Positions 9,358 through 19,017 of a stretch of DNA of 64,000 nucleotides are shown one piece after another. Under the pieces are notes generated by a model, which was not told the DNA's origin, searched no databases, and worked only from the letters and a program-made list of their open reading frames with translations. Each line of letters starts with the position of its first letter. The stretch's first letter is position 1. Made by a program: the position numbers and the translations under genes. The stretch covers positions 167,137 through 231,136 of the forward strand of contig NZ_JAELYA010000010.1 in assembly GCF_017589465.1 (NCBI RefSeq), written 5' to 3'. The DNA is from Pseudomonas schmalbachii. GTDB taxonomy: Bacteria > Pseudomonadota > Gammaproteobacteria > Pseudomonadales > Pseudomonadaceae.

Positions 9358-10077
9358 TCATTCGACGCGCTGGAACTTCAGGTCCCACACCCCATGCCCG
9401 AGGCGCTCGCCGCGGCGTTCGAACTTGGTCGACGGGCGCTCTTCCGGGCGCGGTACGTAGGTGTTGTCGGCGGACAGGTTGCGGTAGCCCGGCGCGGCGT
9501 TCATCACCTCCAGCATGTGCTCGGCGTATTGCTGCCAGTCGGTGGCCATGTGCAGCACGCCGCCGATCTTCAGCTTCTGCCGCACCAGTTCTGCCCACTC
9601 CGGCTGCACGATGCGGCGCTTGTGGTGGCGGGACTTGTGCCACGGGTCGGGGAAGAACAGCAGCAGGCGGTCGAGGCTGGCGTCGGCTACGCAGTTCTTC
9701 AGCACTTCGATGGCATCGCAGCTGTAGACGCGGATGTTGCTCAGGTCCTGCGTCAGCATGCCGTTGAGCAGCGCGCCGACGCCCGGGCGGTGCACTTCCA
9801 CCCCGATGAAGTCCTGATCCGGCGCCGCGGCGGCCATCTCCAGGGTGGCGTGGCCCATGCCGAAACCGATCTCGAAGGTACGCGGCGCCTGGCGGCCGAA
9901 GACCTTGTCGAAGTCCTGCAGGCCGTCGGCCAGTTCCAGGCCGAAGCGCGGCCAGCCCTGGTCGAGGCCGCGCTGCTGGCCTTCGGTCATGCGTCCGGCG
10001 CGCATCACGAAGCTCTTGATGGTGCGCATGGGGCGCGCATCGGCAACGGCTGCCTGGGTTTCCTGGATATCGCTCAT
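9358..10077 (-). CDS. trmB: tRNA (guanine-N7)-methyltransferase
   Basis: 239 residues, the normal TrmB length. It methylates G46 of tRNAs using S-adenosylmethionine. The SAM-binding loop is [14 protein letters not shown] and the family signature [21 protein letters not shown] is intact, followed by [13 protein letters not shown]. The start follows an untranslated region containing a MITE-like element upstream. Confidence 0.95.
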   Translation of the reverse strand: MSDIQETQAAVADARPMRTIKSFVMRAGRMTEGQQRGLDQGWPRFGLELADGLQDFDKVFGRQAPRTFEIGFGMGHATLEMAAAAPDQDFIGVEVHRPGVGALLNGMLTQDLSNIRVYSCDAIEVLKNCVADASLDRLLLFFPDPWHKSRHHKRRIVQPEWAELVRQKLKIGGVLHMATDWQQYAEHMLEVMNAAPGYRNLSADNTYVPRPEERPSTKFERRGERLGHGVWDLKFQRVE

Positions 10078-10159
10078 GTCTGGAACCTTGGAACTGTAAA
10101 TGAGACGGGCCGGACACCTCAGGCATCCGGCCCGTCGTCAGGAGATAGAAAAGGGTATC

Positions 10160-10358
10160 AGAGCCTGTTCAGGATCTCGCGAGCTAGAGCAGAACAAGGC
10201 GAAAACGGGTGAGGGAGCGGAGTTTACACGCAGTAAATGAGCATGACTCGCTTCGCTCGCCCCTTCGGGGCCGCACTGAAGTGCGTTAGCTACAAGTAGC
10301 TTCCGAGCCCGTTTTCAACGCAGTTATGCCGACGCGCAGCAGATCATGGACAGGCTCT
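10160..10358. mobile_element. MITE-like element with terminal inverted repeats
   Basis: About 199 bp with imperfect 18-bp terminal repeats: AGAGCCTGTTCAGGATCT at 10160-10177 and its inverse at 10341-10358, 16 of 18 matching. The interior has several short hairpins (for example CGCCCCTTCGGGGCCG) and no ORF. The right end touches the thiG stop codon (10358-10360). Size and ends fit a non-autonomous element; no clear target duplication was seen. Confidence 0.6.
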
Positions 10359-11164
10359 TAGCCGATCAGGCCTTCCAGCGGCGAAGACGCACTGGCATAC
10401 AGCTTGCGCGGCATGCGTCCGGCCAGGTAGGCCAGGCGGCCGGCGACGATGGCGTGCTTCATCGCCTCGGCCATCATCACCGGGTTCTGCGCGTGGGCGA
10501 TGGCGGTGTTCATCAGCACGGCCTCGCAGCCCAGCTCCATGGCGATGGTGGCATCGGAGGCGGTGCCCACGCCGGCATCCACCAGCACCGGGACGGTGGC
10601 TTCCTCGAGGATGATGCGCAGGTTCCACGGGTTGCAGATGCCCATGCCGGAGCCGATCAGGCCGGCCAGCGGCATCACCGCGATGCAGCCGATCTCGGCC
10701 AGTTGGCGGGCGATGATCGGGTCGTCGCTGGTGTACACCATGACGTCGAAGCCGTCCTTGACCAGCACTTCGGCGGCCTTGAGGGTCTCGACCACGTTGG
10801 GGAACAGGGTCTTCTGGTCGGCCAGCACTTCCAGCTTGACCAGGTTGTGGCCGTCCAGCAGTTCGCGGGCCAGGCGGCAGGTGCGCACGGCCTCGATGGC
10901 GTCGTAGCAGCCGGCGGTATTCGGCAGGATGGTGTAGCGATCCGGCGGGATCACGTCGAGCAGGTTCGGCTCGTCGGGGTTCTGGCCGATATTGGTACGG
11001 CGCACCGCCACGGTGACGATTTCCGCGCCGGACGCCTCGATGGCGCGGCGGGTCTCGTCGAGATCCTTGTACTTGCCGGTGCCGACCAGCAGGCGCGACT
11101 CGTAGGTGCGGCCGGCCAGGGTGAAGGGCTTGTCGACAGGCAGGGTGGATGGAGCTTGGCTCAT
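10358..11164 (-). CDS. thiG: Thiazole synthase
   Basis: 268 residues. ThiG forms the thiazole phosphate ring of thiamine from deoxyxylulose phosphate, dehydroglycine and ThiS-thiocarboxylate. Family features are the Schiff-base lysine region [10 protein letters not shown], the phosphate loops [12 protein letters not shown] and [11 protein letters not shown], and LMNTAIAHA. It follows thiS by 60 bases. Its stop codon abuts the MITE-like element. Confidence 0.95.
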   Translation of the reverse strand: MSQAPSTLPVDKPFTLAGRTYESRLLVGTGKYKDLDETRRAIEASGAEIVTVAVRRTNIGQNPDEPNLLDVIPPDRYTILPNTAGCYDAIEAVRTCRLARELLDGHNLVKLEVLADQKTLFPNVVETLKAAEVLVKDGFDVMVYTSDDPIIARQLAEIGCIAVMPLAGLIGSGMGICNPWNLRIILEEATVPVLVDAGVGTASDATIAMELGCEAVLMNTAIAHAQNPVMMAEAMKHAIVAGRLAYLAGRMPRKLYASASSPLEGLIG

Positions 11165-11224
11165 CGGATCACTCCTCGGGAGATAAGGCTGGGCGGGGCC
11201 TGATTCTGCAGCGGCGGGCTGGTT

Positions 11225-11425
11225 CTAGCCGCCGCCGATAGCGTGCACAACTTCAACCTGGTCACCTTCGCGCAGGGCGATGGCGGCGTGCTGGCTACGT
11301 GGCACGATGTCCAGGTTCAGTTCGACCGCGACGCGGCGGCCGGTCAGTTCGAGACGCTCGAGCAGGTTCGCGACGGTCTGGCCATCGGGCAGCTCGAAAG
11401 GTTCGCCATTCAACTGGATACGCAT
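11225..11425 (-). CDS. thiS: Sulfur carrier protein ThiS
   Basis: 66 residues (MRIQLNGEPFELPDG...) ending HAIGGG. The C-terminal Gly-Gly is the site of adenylation and thiocarboxylation. It is a ubiquitin-like fold of the usual size, and supplies sulfur to ThiG encoded next door. Confidence 0.93.
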   Translation of the reverse strand: MRIQLNGEPFELPDGQTVANLLERLELTGRRVAVELNLDIVPRSQHAAIALREGDQVEVVHAIGGG

Positions 11426-11526
11426 GGGCGGACAGGTCGTAACTGGAGGGGGACGGCATTCTAGCCCGATATCCCCCCGGGACCAAGGCGAACGGCTTCC
11501 ATTCGCCGGGTTTTCTGACGCTCGGG

Positions 11527-11898
11527 TCAGGCCAGCTTGAAGGCGACCAGGAACAGCAGCAGCCAGCCGCCAAGGAAGGCCACGCCGCCGATCGGCGTGA
11601 TCATGCCCAGCATCGGAGTGCCGGTCACTGTCAGCAGGTAGAGGCTGCCGGAGAACAGCAGGATGCCGGCGGTGAACAGCCAGCCGGCGACCTCGACCAG
11701 TCGCCCGCCGATGTGCGCCGAGAGCAGCGCCACGCCGATCAGGGCCAGTGCGTGGATCTGCTGGTAATGCACGCCGGTCTGGAACACCGTCAGGTACTCG
11801 GCGCTCAGGCGGGCCTTGAGGCCGTGGGCGGCGAAGGCACCGAGGGCAACGCCGGTGAAGCCGAAGAATGCGGCCAGCATGAGGAAGGTGCGCAGCAT
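11527..11898 (-). CDS. DUF423 family inner-membrane protein
   Basis: 123 residues from MLRTFLMLAAFFGFTG. Four hydrophobic segments and the signature GALGAFAAHGLK (here VALGAFAAHGLK) mark the DUF423 (YgdD-like) family. Function unknown. The start at 11898 is chosen because the upstream extension runs into mtgA on the other strand. Confidence 0.85.
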   Translation of the reverse strand: MLRTFLMLAAFFGFTGVALGAFAAHGLKARLSAEYLTVFQTGVHYQQIHALALIGVALLSAHIGGRLVEVAGWLFTAGILLFSGSLYLLTVTGTPMLGMITPIGGVAFLGGWLLLFLVAFKLA

Positions 11899-11930
11899 AT
11901 GAAGAATCCATTCAGTCGGGACAGTCCCGT

Positions 11931-11936
11931 TATAAT
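11931..11936 (+). promoter_or_regulatory. Possible mtgA -10 element
   Basis: TATAAT lies 29 bases before the mtgA start in a short divergent region. No matching -35 hexamer at proper spacing was found. Confidence 0.4.
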
Positions 11937-11965
11937 GACCCGTCCAATTTCCCAGGCATAGCCTC

Positions 11966-12658
11966 ATGCGCAACCTGCCCCGCCGCCTGCTCAAGTACCT
12001 GCTCTGGTTCCTCGCCGGCAGCGCCGCGCTGGTGCTGGTGCTGCGCTGGGTGCCGCCGCCCGGAACCATGCTGATGGTCGAACGCAAGGTGGAGTCCTGG
12101 TTCGACGGCGAGCCGATCGACCTGCAGCGCAGCTGGCGTTCCTGGGATGAGCTGCCGGATACGCTGAAAATGGCGGTGATCGCTGGCGAAGACCAGAAGT
12201 TCGCCGAGCATCACGGCTTCGACCTGCCGGCGATCCAGCAGGCCATGGCGTACAACCAGCGGGGCAGGAGCGTGCGCGGCGCCAGCACGATCAGCCAGCA
12301 GGTGGCCAAGAACCTGTTCCTCTGGCCGGGCCGCAGCTGGCTGCGCAAGGGCTTCGAGGCCTGGTTCACCCTGCTGATCGAGACCTTCTGGTCGAAGGAG
12401 CGGATTCTCGAGGTCTACCTGAACAGCGTGGAATGGGACAGCGGTGTGTTCGGCGCCCAGGCTGCCGCGCGTCATCACTTCGGTGTGGATGCCGGTCGCC
12501 TGTCGCGCCAGCAGGCCAGCCTGCTCGCCGCGGTGCTGCCGAATCCGCGCGAGTGGAGCGCCAGCCGCCCCGGTCCGCATGTGCGTCAGCGTGCGGCGTG
12601 GATTCGCCAGCAGATGGTCCAGCTAGGCAGCGCCGACTATCTGCGCCGCCTGCACTGA
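11966..12658 (+). CDS. mtgA: Monofunctional peptidoglycan glycosyltransferase
   Basis: 230 residues, one N-terminal membrane anchor (LLKYLLWFLAGSAALVLVL) and a GT51 domain. Conserved motifs are AGEDQKFAEHHGFD (catalytic Glu), GASTISQQVAKNLFLW and KERILEVYLNSVEWDSGVFG. It polymerises lipid II glycan strands at the periplasmic face. Normal length for MtgA. Confidence 0.95.
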   Translation: MRNLPRRLLKYLLWFLAGSAALVLVLRWVPPPGTMLMVERKVESWFDGEPIDLQRSWRSWDELPDTLKMAVIAGEDQKFAEHHGFDLPAIQQAMAYNQRGRSVRGASTISQQVAKNLFLWPGRSWLRKGFEAWFTLLIETFWSKERILEVYLNSVEWDSGVFGAQAAARHHFGVDAGRLSRQQASLLAAVLPNPREWSASRPGPHVRQRAAWIRQQMVQLGSADYLRRLH

Positions 12659-12668
12659 GCGGGGGCTG

Positions 12669-13289
12669 TCAGCCGCCGGTTTGTTCCGGCTTCGTGAACG
12701 CCTTGCGCGGCACCACGCGCAGCCATTGCAGGGCGCCGTCCTTGTGCAGCAGGGTCAGGCCGCGGTCGGGGTAGACCCAGGCTTCGCCGTCGTCGGTCTG
12801 CAGGGTCACCCGCGGCTGGCCGAACGCCGCGGCGAGGTGGCCGATGGCGAGGTCTTCCGTCGGCGCCAGGGCGATGGAAGCGACCGGTTTGCCGGACAGC
12901 TGCTCCAGCATCTGCTTGCTCAATGCCTGGGCAGGGCTACCCGGCGCGATACCGGTGGCCTGCTGCAGGCTGTTGCGCTCTTCGGCGCTCAGCGCCAGCT
13001 CGGCTTCCATGCGCCAGGCGCCTTCGTCCGTATCCAGTTCGCCGCGGTAGCTGAGTTCGGCGCCTTCGGCGTCGGTGGTCAGCCACAGCTCGCCGGGCTG
13101 GCGGGCGTGCAACTGGCCTAGGGTCAGGCTGTCGTCCGCCAGTGGCGCCAGAACTTCGCGCTGCCAGTCGGCCAGCCAGGCCGGCGGCTTGAGCGGCGCG
13201 GAGGAGCGGGCGAACCACAGGCCGATGGCGAACGCCAGCACGGCGATGACGAGGAAGAACAGGCCGTGGCTCGGGCGTAGGCGTGGCAT
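12669..13289 (-). CDS. Membrane-anchored conserved hypothetical protein
   Basis: 206 residues from MPRLRPSHGLFFLVIAVLAF, with one N-terminal transmembrane helix (residues about 8-27) and an extracytoplasmic domain. No enzymatic motif was recognised. It lies convergent to mtgA and downstream of rpoH, from which it is separated by a terminator, so it probably has its own promoter. The start is set where the membrane helix is N-terminal. Confidence 0.7.
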   Translation of the reverse strand: MPRLRPSHGLFFLVIAVLAFAIGLWFARSSAPLKPPAWLADWQREVLAPLADDSLTLGQLHARQPGELWLTTDAEGAELSYRGELDTDEGAWRMEAELALSAEERNSLQQATGIAPGSPAQALSKQMLEQLSGKPVASIALAPTEDLAIGHLAAAFGQPRVTLQTDDGEAWVYPDRGLTLLHKDGALQWLRVVPRKAFTKPEQTGG

Positions 13290-13308
13290 GTGGATCTCCG
13301 ATGCATAT

Positions 13309-13340
13309 GAAAAAGCCGCGCCTTGATGGGGCGCGGCTTT
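13309..13340 (-). terminator. rpoH terminator
   Basis: The stem AAAGCCGCGCC / GGCGCGGCTTT is followed on the minus strand by a T-run, right after the rpoH stop. Confidence 0.85.
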
Positions 13341-13367
13341 CAATCGTAGCGGGTTCGCCGTGGCCAG

Positions 13368-14222
<855 letters not shown>

Positions 14223-14336
14223 TCGAAACCTCCGACTTACGAAACTCGCGCAATATAGCACTGCGGCATCTGACTGCAAGTGGGTGTAAAAGTTCTTTTA
14301 CACTTCACTGAACAACCCGAAAAAAACTGACCTGAA

Positions 14337-15344
14337 TCAACGCGGTGCCAGCTCCCGCAGGTGCCGCGCCACCGCCAGCCAGGCGCCGATCCAGCCCAGC
14401 AGCACGGCGCCGATGGTCAGCGACAGGCCGTCTTCCAGCGGCACGCCGGCGAGGGCGAAATCGCTGCCGTAGAGCCCGGCGAGATTGACCACGGAGGCAT
14501 TCAGCCAGTCCAGGCCGAAGGCCAGCAGCGCCCAGGACAGCAACCCGGCGCCGAGGCCGTAGAGCGCGCCCATATAGAGGAAGGGCCGGCGTACGTAGCC
14601 GTCGGTCCCGCCGACCAGCTTGATCACCTCGATTTCGTTACGACGATTTTCGATGTGCAGACGAATGGTATTGCCGATCACCAGCAGCAGGGTCAGCACC
14701 AGCACGATGGTCAGGCCGAAGACGAAGCGGTCGCCGAGCTTGAGGATCGCCGACAGGCGCTCCACCCATACCAGGTCGAGCTGCGCCTGCTGTACGCCGG
14801 GCAGCTCGGAGAGTTGCTGGCGCAGGGTGTCCAGCTGGGCCTTGTCGATCTGTTTGGGCGTGACCGAGATTACCGCCGGCAGCGGGTTGTCCGGCAGCTC
14901 CTTGAGCGCCTCGCCGAGGCCGGACTGCTGCTGCAGGTCCCGCAGCGCCTCGTCGCGGCCGATCAGCTGGGCTTCGATCACGTCGGGCATGCGTTCGATT
15001 TGCTCGCGCAGTTCCTGGCCCTGCATCTCGTCGGTCTTCAGGTCGAGGAACAGGGAAATCTGCGCCGCGCGCTGCCAGGAGCCGCCAAGGCGCTCGACGT
15101 TGTTCAGCAGCAGCGACAGGCCCATCGGCAGGCTGAGGGTGATGCCCATCACCAGACAGGTGAAGAAGCTGCCGAACGGATGGCCGAACAGCCGCTTGAG
15201 GCTGTCCGTCAGGCTGGCACGGTGGCTCTCGGCGTAGGCGCTCAGCGAGCCGCTGTAATCCAGGCTGTCCTGTTCGGGCTCCGCACGGGCGTTGCGTTGC
15301 GGTGCGCCCTCTTCCGGGCCGTGGGGCAGTTCGTTGGCGCCCAT
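14337..15344 (-). CDS. ftsX: Cell division protein FtsX
   Basis: 335 residues. There is a long cytoplasmic N-terminus, one membrane helix near residues 58-80, a periplasmic domain and three further helices (VFGLTIVLVLTLLLVIGN etc.), the FtsX/FtsX-like permease topology. With FtsE it links the divisome to peptidoglycan hydrolase activation. It overlaps ftsE by ATGA. Confidence 0.95.
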   Translation of the reverse strand: MGANELPHGPEEGAPQRNARAEPEQDSLDYSGSLSAYAESHRASLTDSLKRLFGHPFGSFFTCLVMGITLSLPMGLSLLLNNVERLGGSWQRAAQISLFLDLKTDEMQGQELREQIERMPDVIEAQLIGRDEALRDLQQQSGLGEALKELPDNPLPAVISVTPKQIDKAQLDTLRQQLSELPGVQQAQLDLVWVERLSAILKLGDRFVFGLTIVLVLTLLLVIGNTIRLHIENRRNEIEVIKLVGGTDGYVRRPFLYMGALYGLGAGLLSWALLAFGLDWLNASVVNLAGLYGSDFALAGVPLEDGLSLTIGAVLLGWIGAWLAVARHLRELAPR

Positions 15345-16015
15345 CAGGCGTCCTCCTCGCGGTCGGCGATGATGCGCCCGCGTTGCAGGGTGATCATCCG
15401 GTGGCGCATGCGCGCGATCAGTGCCAGGTCGTGGCTGGCGATCAGAACGGTGGTGCCGAGACGGTTGATGTCCTCGAACACCGACATGATTTCCGAGGCC
15501 AGGCGCGGGTCGAGGTTGCCGGTCGGTTCGTCGGCGAGCAGCAGGGCGGGGCGGTGCACCACCGCGCGGGCGATGCCGACCCGCTGCTGCTGGCCGGTGG
15601 AAAGGTCGGACGGCAGGTCCTCGGCCTTTTCCTTGAGGTTTACCCGGTCCAGCGCGGCTTCCACGCGATAGGCGATGTCCGCCTTGGGCAGGCCGAGGAT
15701 CTGCAGCGGCAGGGCGACGTTGTCGAACACGCTGCGGTCGCCGAGCAACTGGTGGTTCTGGAACACCACGCCGATCTGCCGGCGCAGGAAGGGAATCTGC
15801 GGCGTGCTGATGCGGCCGAGATCCTGGCCGCCGAGCAGCAGCTTGCCGGAGGTCGGCCGTTCCATCGCCAGGATCAGGCGCAGCAGGGTGCTCTTGCCGG
15901 CGCCGGAGTGACCGGTGACGAAAAGGATTTCTCCGCGGTGGATGTCGAACGAAATCTCGTGCAGGCCGACATGGCCATTGGGATAGCGTTTGCCTACCTG
16001 CTCGAAGCGAATCAT
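15344..16015 (-). CDS. ftsE: Cell division ATP-binding protein FtsE
   Basis: 223 residues from [14 protein letters not shown]. Walker A GHSGAGKST, ABC signature LSTGQQQRVGIARA, Walker B LLLADEPTGNLD. It is the ATPase of the FtsEX complex at the inner membrane. The start overlaps the ftsY stop by four bases. Confidence 0.96.
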   Translation of the reverse strand: MIRFEQVGKRYPNGHVGLHEISFDIHRGEILFVTGHSGAGKSTLLRLILAMERPTSGKLLLGGQDLGRISTPQIPFLRRQIGVVFQNHQLLGDRSVFDNVALPLQILGLPKADIAYRVEAALDRVNLKEKAEDLPSDLSTGQQQRVGIARAVVHRPALLLADEPTGNLDPRLASEIMSVFEDINRLGTTVLIASHDLALIARMRHRMITLQRGRIIADREEDA

Positions 16016-17499
16016 GCGTTCTCCCGCTCTGCGAAGAGTGCCTGGACGAAGGCGTCGGCCTCGAAGGTGCGCAGATCGTCGATCCCTTCGCCGACGCCGA
16101 TGTAGCGGATGGGCAGGCCGAACTGCTTGGCCAGGGCGAAGATCACCCCGCCCTTGGCGGTGCCATCCAGTTTGGTCAGGGCCAGGCCGGTGAGTTCCAC
16201 TGCGTTGTTGAACTGCTTGGCCTGGTTGATCGCGTTCTGTCCGGTGCCGGCGTCCAGCACCAGCAGGACTTCGTGGGGAGCCGTCTCGTCCAGCTTGCCG
16301 ATCACCCGGCGCACCTTCTTCAGCTCTTCCATCAGGTTGTCCTTGGTGTGCAGGCGGCCGGCGGTGTCGGCGATCAGCACGTCGGCGCCACGGGCCTTGG
16401 CGGCCTGCACCGCGTCGAAGATCACCGAGGCCGAGTCGGCGCCGGTGTGCTGGGCGATCACCGCGATGTTGTTGCGCTCGCCCCACACCTGCAACTGCTC
16501 GACAGCGGCGGCGCGGAAGGTGTCGCCGGCGGCGAGCATGACCTTCTTGCCGTCCTGCTGCAGCTTCTTCGCCAGCTTGCCGATGGTGGTGGTCTTGCCC
16601 ACGCCGTTCACGCCGACCACGAGGATCACGTAGGGCTCGCGCTTGTCGATCTGCAGCGGTTTTTCCACCGGGCGGAGCAGGCTGGCCAGTTCTTCCTGCA
16701 GCGCCTTGTACAGCGCGCCGCTGTCGGCGAGCTGCTTGCGCGCGACCTTCTGGGTCAGGTTCTGGATGATCACGCTGGTCGCCTCGACGCCGACGTCGGC
16801 GGTCAGCAGGCGCGTCTCGATCTCGTCGAACAGGTCGTCGTCGATCGCCTTGCGGCCGAGGAACAGGCTGGCCATGCCTTCGCCGATGCTGGCGCTGGTC
16901 TTCGACAGGCCCTGCTTGAGGCGGGTGAAGAAGCCGACCTTGGCCGGTTCGGCGGGAGCCGGGGCCGGTTGCTCCGCTGCCTGGGGTGCGGGAGCTGCTT
17001 CGGGCTGGACGACCTCGGCGACGGGGGCAGCCGGTTCCACGGCCTGCGGTGCGACTTCGACCGCTGGTTGCGGTGTGGGAGCGGTCTCAGGCTGAGGCGC
17101 CGGCTGCGCGGGCTTGTTCTCGGCGCCGGAGAAGCCCTGCTTGAAGCGGGTGAAGAAGCCGGGTTTATCGGCTTCGGCGACTGCCGGGGCGGGAGCGGGT
17201 TCGGGTTGCGCCGGGGCGACCGGTTCGCTGCTGGCGATCGGCGCGGGCGCGGGGGTCGCTTCCACGACCGGGGCGACAGGCTCCGGCGGCGTCGTCGGCT
17301 CGGGTGCGATCTGCGGAGCTACGGCCGGCTCGGCGGCCTGCGCGGCGGGCTCTGCTGCCGGCGCTTCGCTCGCCACCGGGGTGGCTTCCGGCTGCGCGGC
17401 TGCGGGCTGGGTCTCGGCCGGCTTCTTCTTGAACCAGCCGAAAAGACCTTTCTTTTCCCCGTCCTGCGGGGCCTTCTTGTCGTCGTTGGAACCAAACAT
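16012..17499 (-). CDS. ftsY: Signal recognition particle receptor FtsY
   Basis: 495 residues from [14 protein letters not shown]. The C-terminal NG domain has the GTPase motifs [20 protein letters not shown] and TKLDG. The N-terminal acidic/Ala-Pro-rich A domain of about 200 residues contains two near-identical amphipathic motifs, [11 protein letters not shown] (114-124) and [11 protein letters not shown] (189-199). The frame stays open far upstream, antisense to the M16 genes, but that part has no family similarity. First gene of ftsY-ftsE-ftsX. Confidence 0.95.
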   Translation of the reverse strand: MFGSNDDKKAPQDGEKKGLFGWFKKKPAETQPAAAQPEATPVASEAPAAEPAAQAAEPAVAPQIAPEPTTPPEPVAPVVEATPAPAPIASSEPVAPAQPEPAPAPAVAEADKPGFFTRFKQGFSGAENKPAQPAPQPETAPTPQPAVEVAPQAVEPAAPVAEVVQPEAAPAPQAAEQPAPAPAEPAKVGFFTRLKQGLSKTSASIGEGMASLFLGRKAIDDDLFDEIETRLLTADVGVEATSVIIQNLTQKVARKQLADSGALYKALQEELASLLRPVEKPLQIDKREPYVILVVGVNGVGKTTTIGKLAKKLQQDGKKVMLAAGDTFRAAAVEQLQVWGERNNIAVIAQHTGADSASVIFDAVQAAKARGADVLIADTAGRLHTKDNLMEELKKVRRVIGKLDETAPHEVLLVLDAGTGQNAINQAKQFNNAVELTGLALTKLDGTAKGGVIFALAKQFGLPIRYIGVGEGIDDLRTFEADAFVQALFAERENA

Positions 17500-17646
17500 G
17501 AATGGATCGAATCTCTTGATGACACCGAGGGACGTGGCCGCCCGGAAAACGGATGGGTATCCTAGCATCTCCTCGCCCGCCGGGGTTAAGAGGCTGCCCG
17601 ACGCCTCTTGAGACCATACGGATAGCCCGAAAGGTTCACGATCACG

Positions 17647-19017
17647 ATGAAGATCCCCGCACGCCGTTATGCCGGCCTGCTGCTCGGCAGCCTTTGCCTG
17701 CCGCTGCTCGCCAGCGCCGCCGAACCACAGCCCACCCACGAATTCACCCTGGACAACGGCCTCAAGGTCGTCGTCCGCGAAGACCACCGCGCCCCGGTGG
17801 TGGTGTCCCAGCTCTGGTACAAGGTCGGCTCCAGCTACGAGACGCCCGGGCTGACCGGCCTGTCCCACGCGCTCGAACACATGATGTTCAAAGGCAGCCG
17901 CAAGCTTGGCCCCGGCGAGGCCTCGCGCGTGCTGCGCGATCTCGGCGCGGAGGAGAACGCCTTCACCACCGACGACTACACCGCCTATTACCAGGTGCTC
18001 GCCCGCGACCGCCTGCCGGTGGCGTTCGAGCTGGAGGCGGACCGCATGGCCCACCTGAACCTGCCGGCCGACCAGTTCGCCAGCGAGATCGAGGTGATAA
18101 AGGAAGAGCGCCGTCTGCGCACCGACGACAAGCCCAGCTCGCTGGCCTTCGAGCGCTTCCGCGCCGCCGCCTTCCCGGCCAGCGGCTACCACACCCCGAC
18201 CATCGGCTGGATGGCCGACCTGGAGCGCATGACCATCGACGACCTGCGCCGCTGGTACCAGGCCTGGTACGCGCCGAACAACGCCACCCTGGTGGTGGTC
18301 GGCGACGTGCAGCCGGAGGACGTGAAGAACCTCGCCCAGCGCTGGTTCGGCGATATTCCCAAGCGCGAGCTGCCGTCCGCGCGCAAGCCGCTGGAACTGC
18401 CCGAGCCCGGCGAGCGCCGCCTGATCCTGCATGTGCGCACCCAGCTGCCGAGCCTGATCATGGGCTTCAACGTGCCCAGCCTGGGCAGCAGCAAGAACCC
18501 GCGCGAGGTGCACGCCCTGCGGCTGATCTCCGCGCTGCTCGACGGCGGCTACAGCGCGCGCCTGGCGGTGCATCTGGAACGTGGCGAGGAACTGGTCGCC
18601 GGTGCATCCGCTTCCTACGACCCCCTCAACCGCGGCGACAGCCTGTTCATCCTCAGCGCCACGCCGAACGTGCAGAAGGGCAAGACCCTGCAGCAGGTCG
18701 AGACCGCGCTGTGGCAGCAGCTCAACGAACTGAAGAGCAACCCGCCCAGCCAGGAGGAACTGGAACGCGTGCGCGCCCAGGTGATCGCCGGGCTGGTCTA
18801 CGAGCGCGACTCCATTGCCGCCCAGGCCAGCAGCATCGGCGAGCTGGAAAGCGTCGGCCTGCCCTGGAAGCTGGCCGACGAAGACCTCAAGTCGCTGCAG
18901 GAAGTCACCGCCGAGGACATCCAGAAAGCCGCGCGCACCTACTTCACCCGCTCGCGCATGACCCTCGCCCACGTACTGCCGCAAGCCACCGCCGACAAGG
19001 AGCCGAATCATGAGTGA
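17647..19017 (+). CDS. M16 family zinc metallopeptidase (catalytic partner)
   Basis: 456 residues with a signal peptide (MKIPARRYAGLLLGSLCLPLLASA). The inverted zinc motif HxxEH is intact as HALEH, in LSHALEHMMFKGS, and a downstream glutamate lies in the EIEVIKEERRLRTDD segment. It is a periplasmic PqqL/pitrilysin-like processing peptidase. It is followed, with an 8-base overlap, by a second M16 protein lacking the zinc motif, so the two probably form a heterodimer. Confidence 0.9.
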   Translation: MKIPARRYAGLLLGSLCLPLLASAAEPQPTHEFTLDNGLKVVVREDHRAPVVVSQLWYKVGSSYETPGLTGLSHALEHMMFKGSRKLGPGEASRVLRDLGAEENAFTTDDYTAYYQVLARDRLPVAFELEADRMAHLNLPADQFASEIEVIKEERRLRTDDKPSSLAFERFRAAAFPASGYHTPTIGWMADLERMTIDDLRRWYQAWYAPNNATLVVVGDVQPEDVKNLAQRWFGDIPKRELPSARKPLELPEPGERRLILHVRTQLPSLIMGFNVPSLGSSKNPREVHALRLISALLDGGYSARLAVHLERGEELVAGASASYDPLNRGDSLFILSATPNVQKGKTLQQVETALWQQLNELKSNPPSQEELERVRAQVIAGLVYERDSIAAQASSIGELESVGLPWKLADEDLKSLQEVTAEDIQKAARTYFTRSRMTLAHVLPQATADKEPNHE

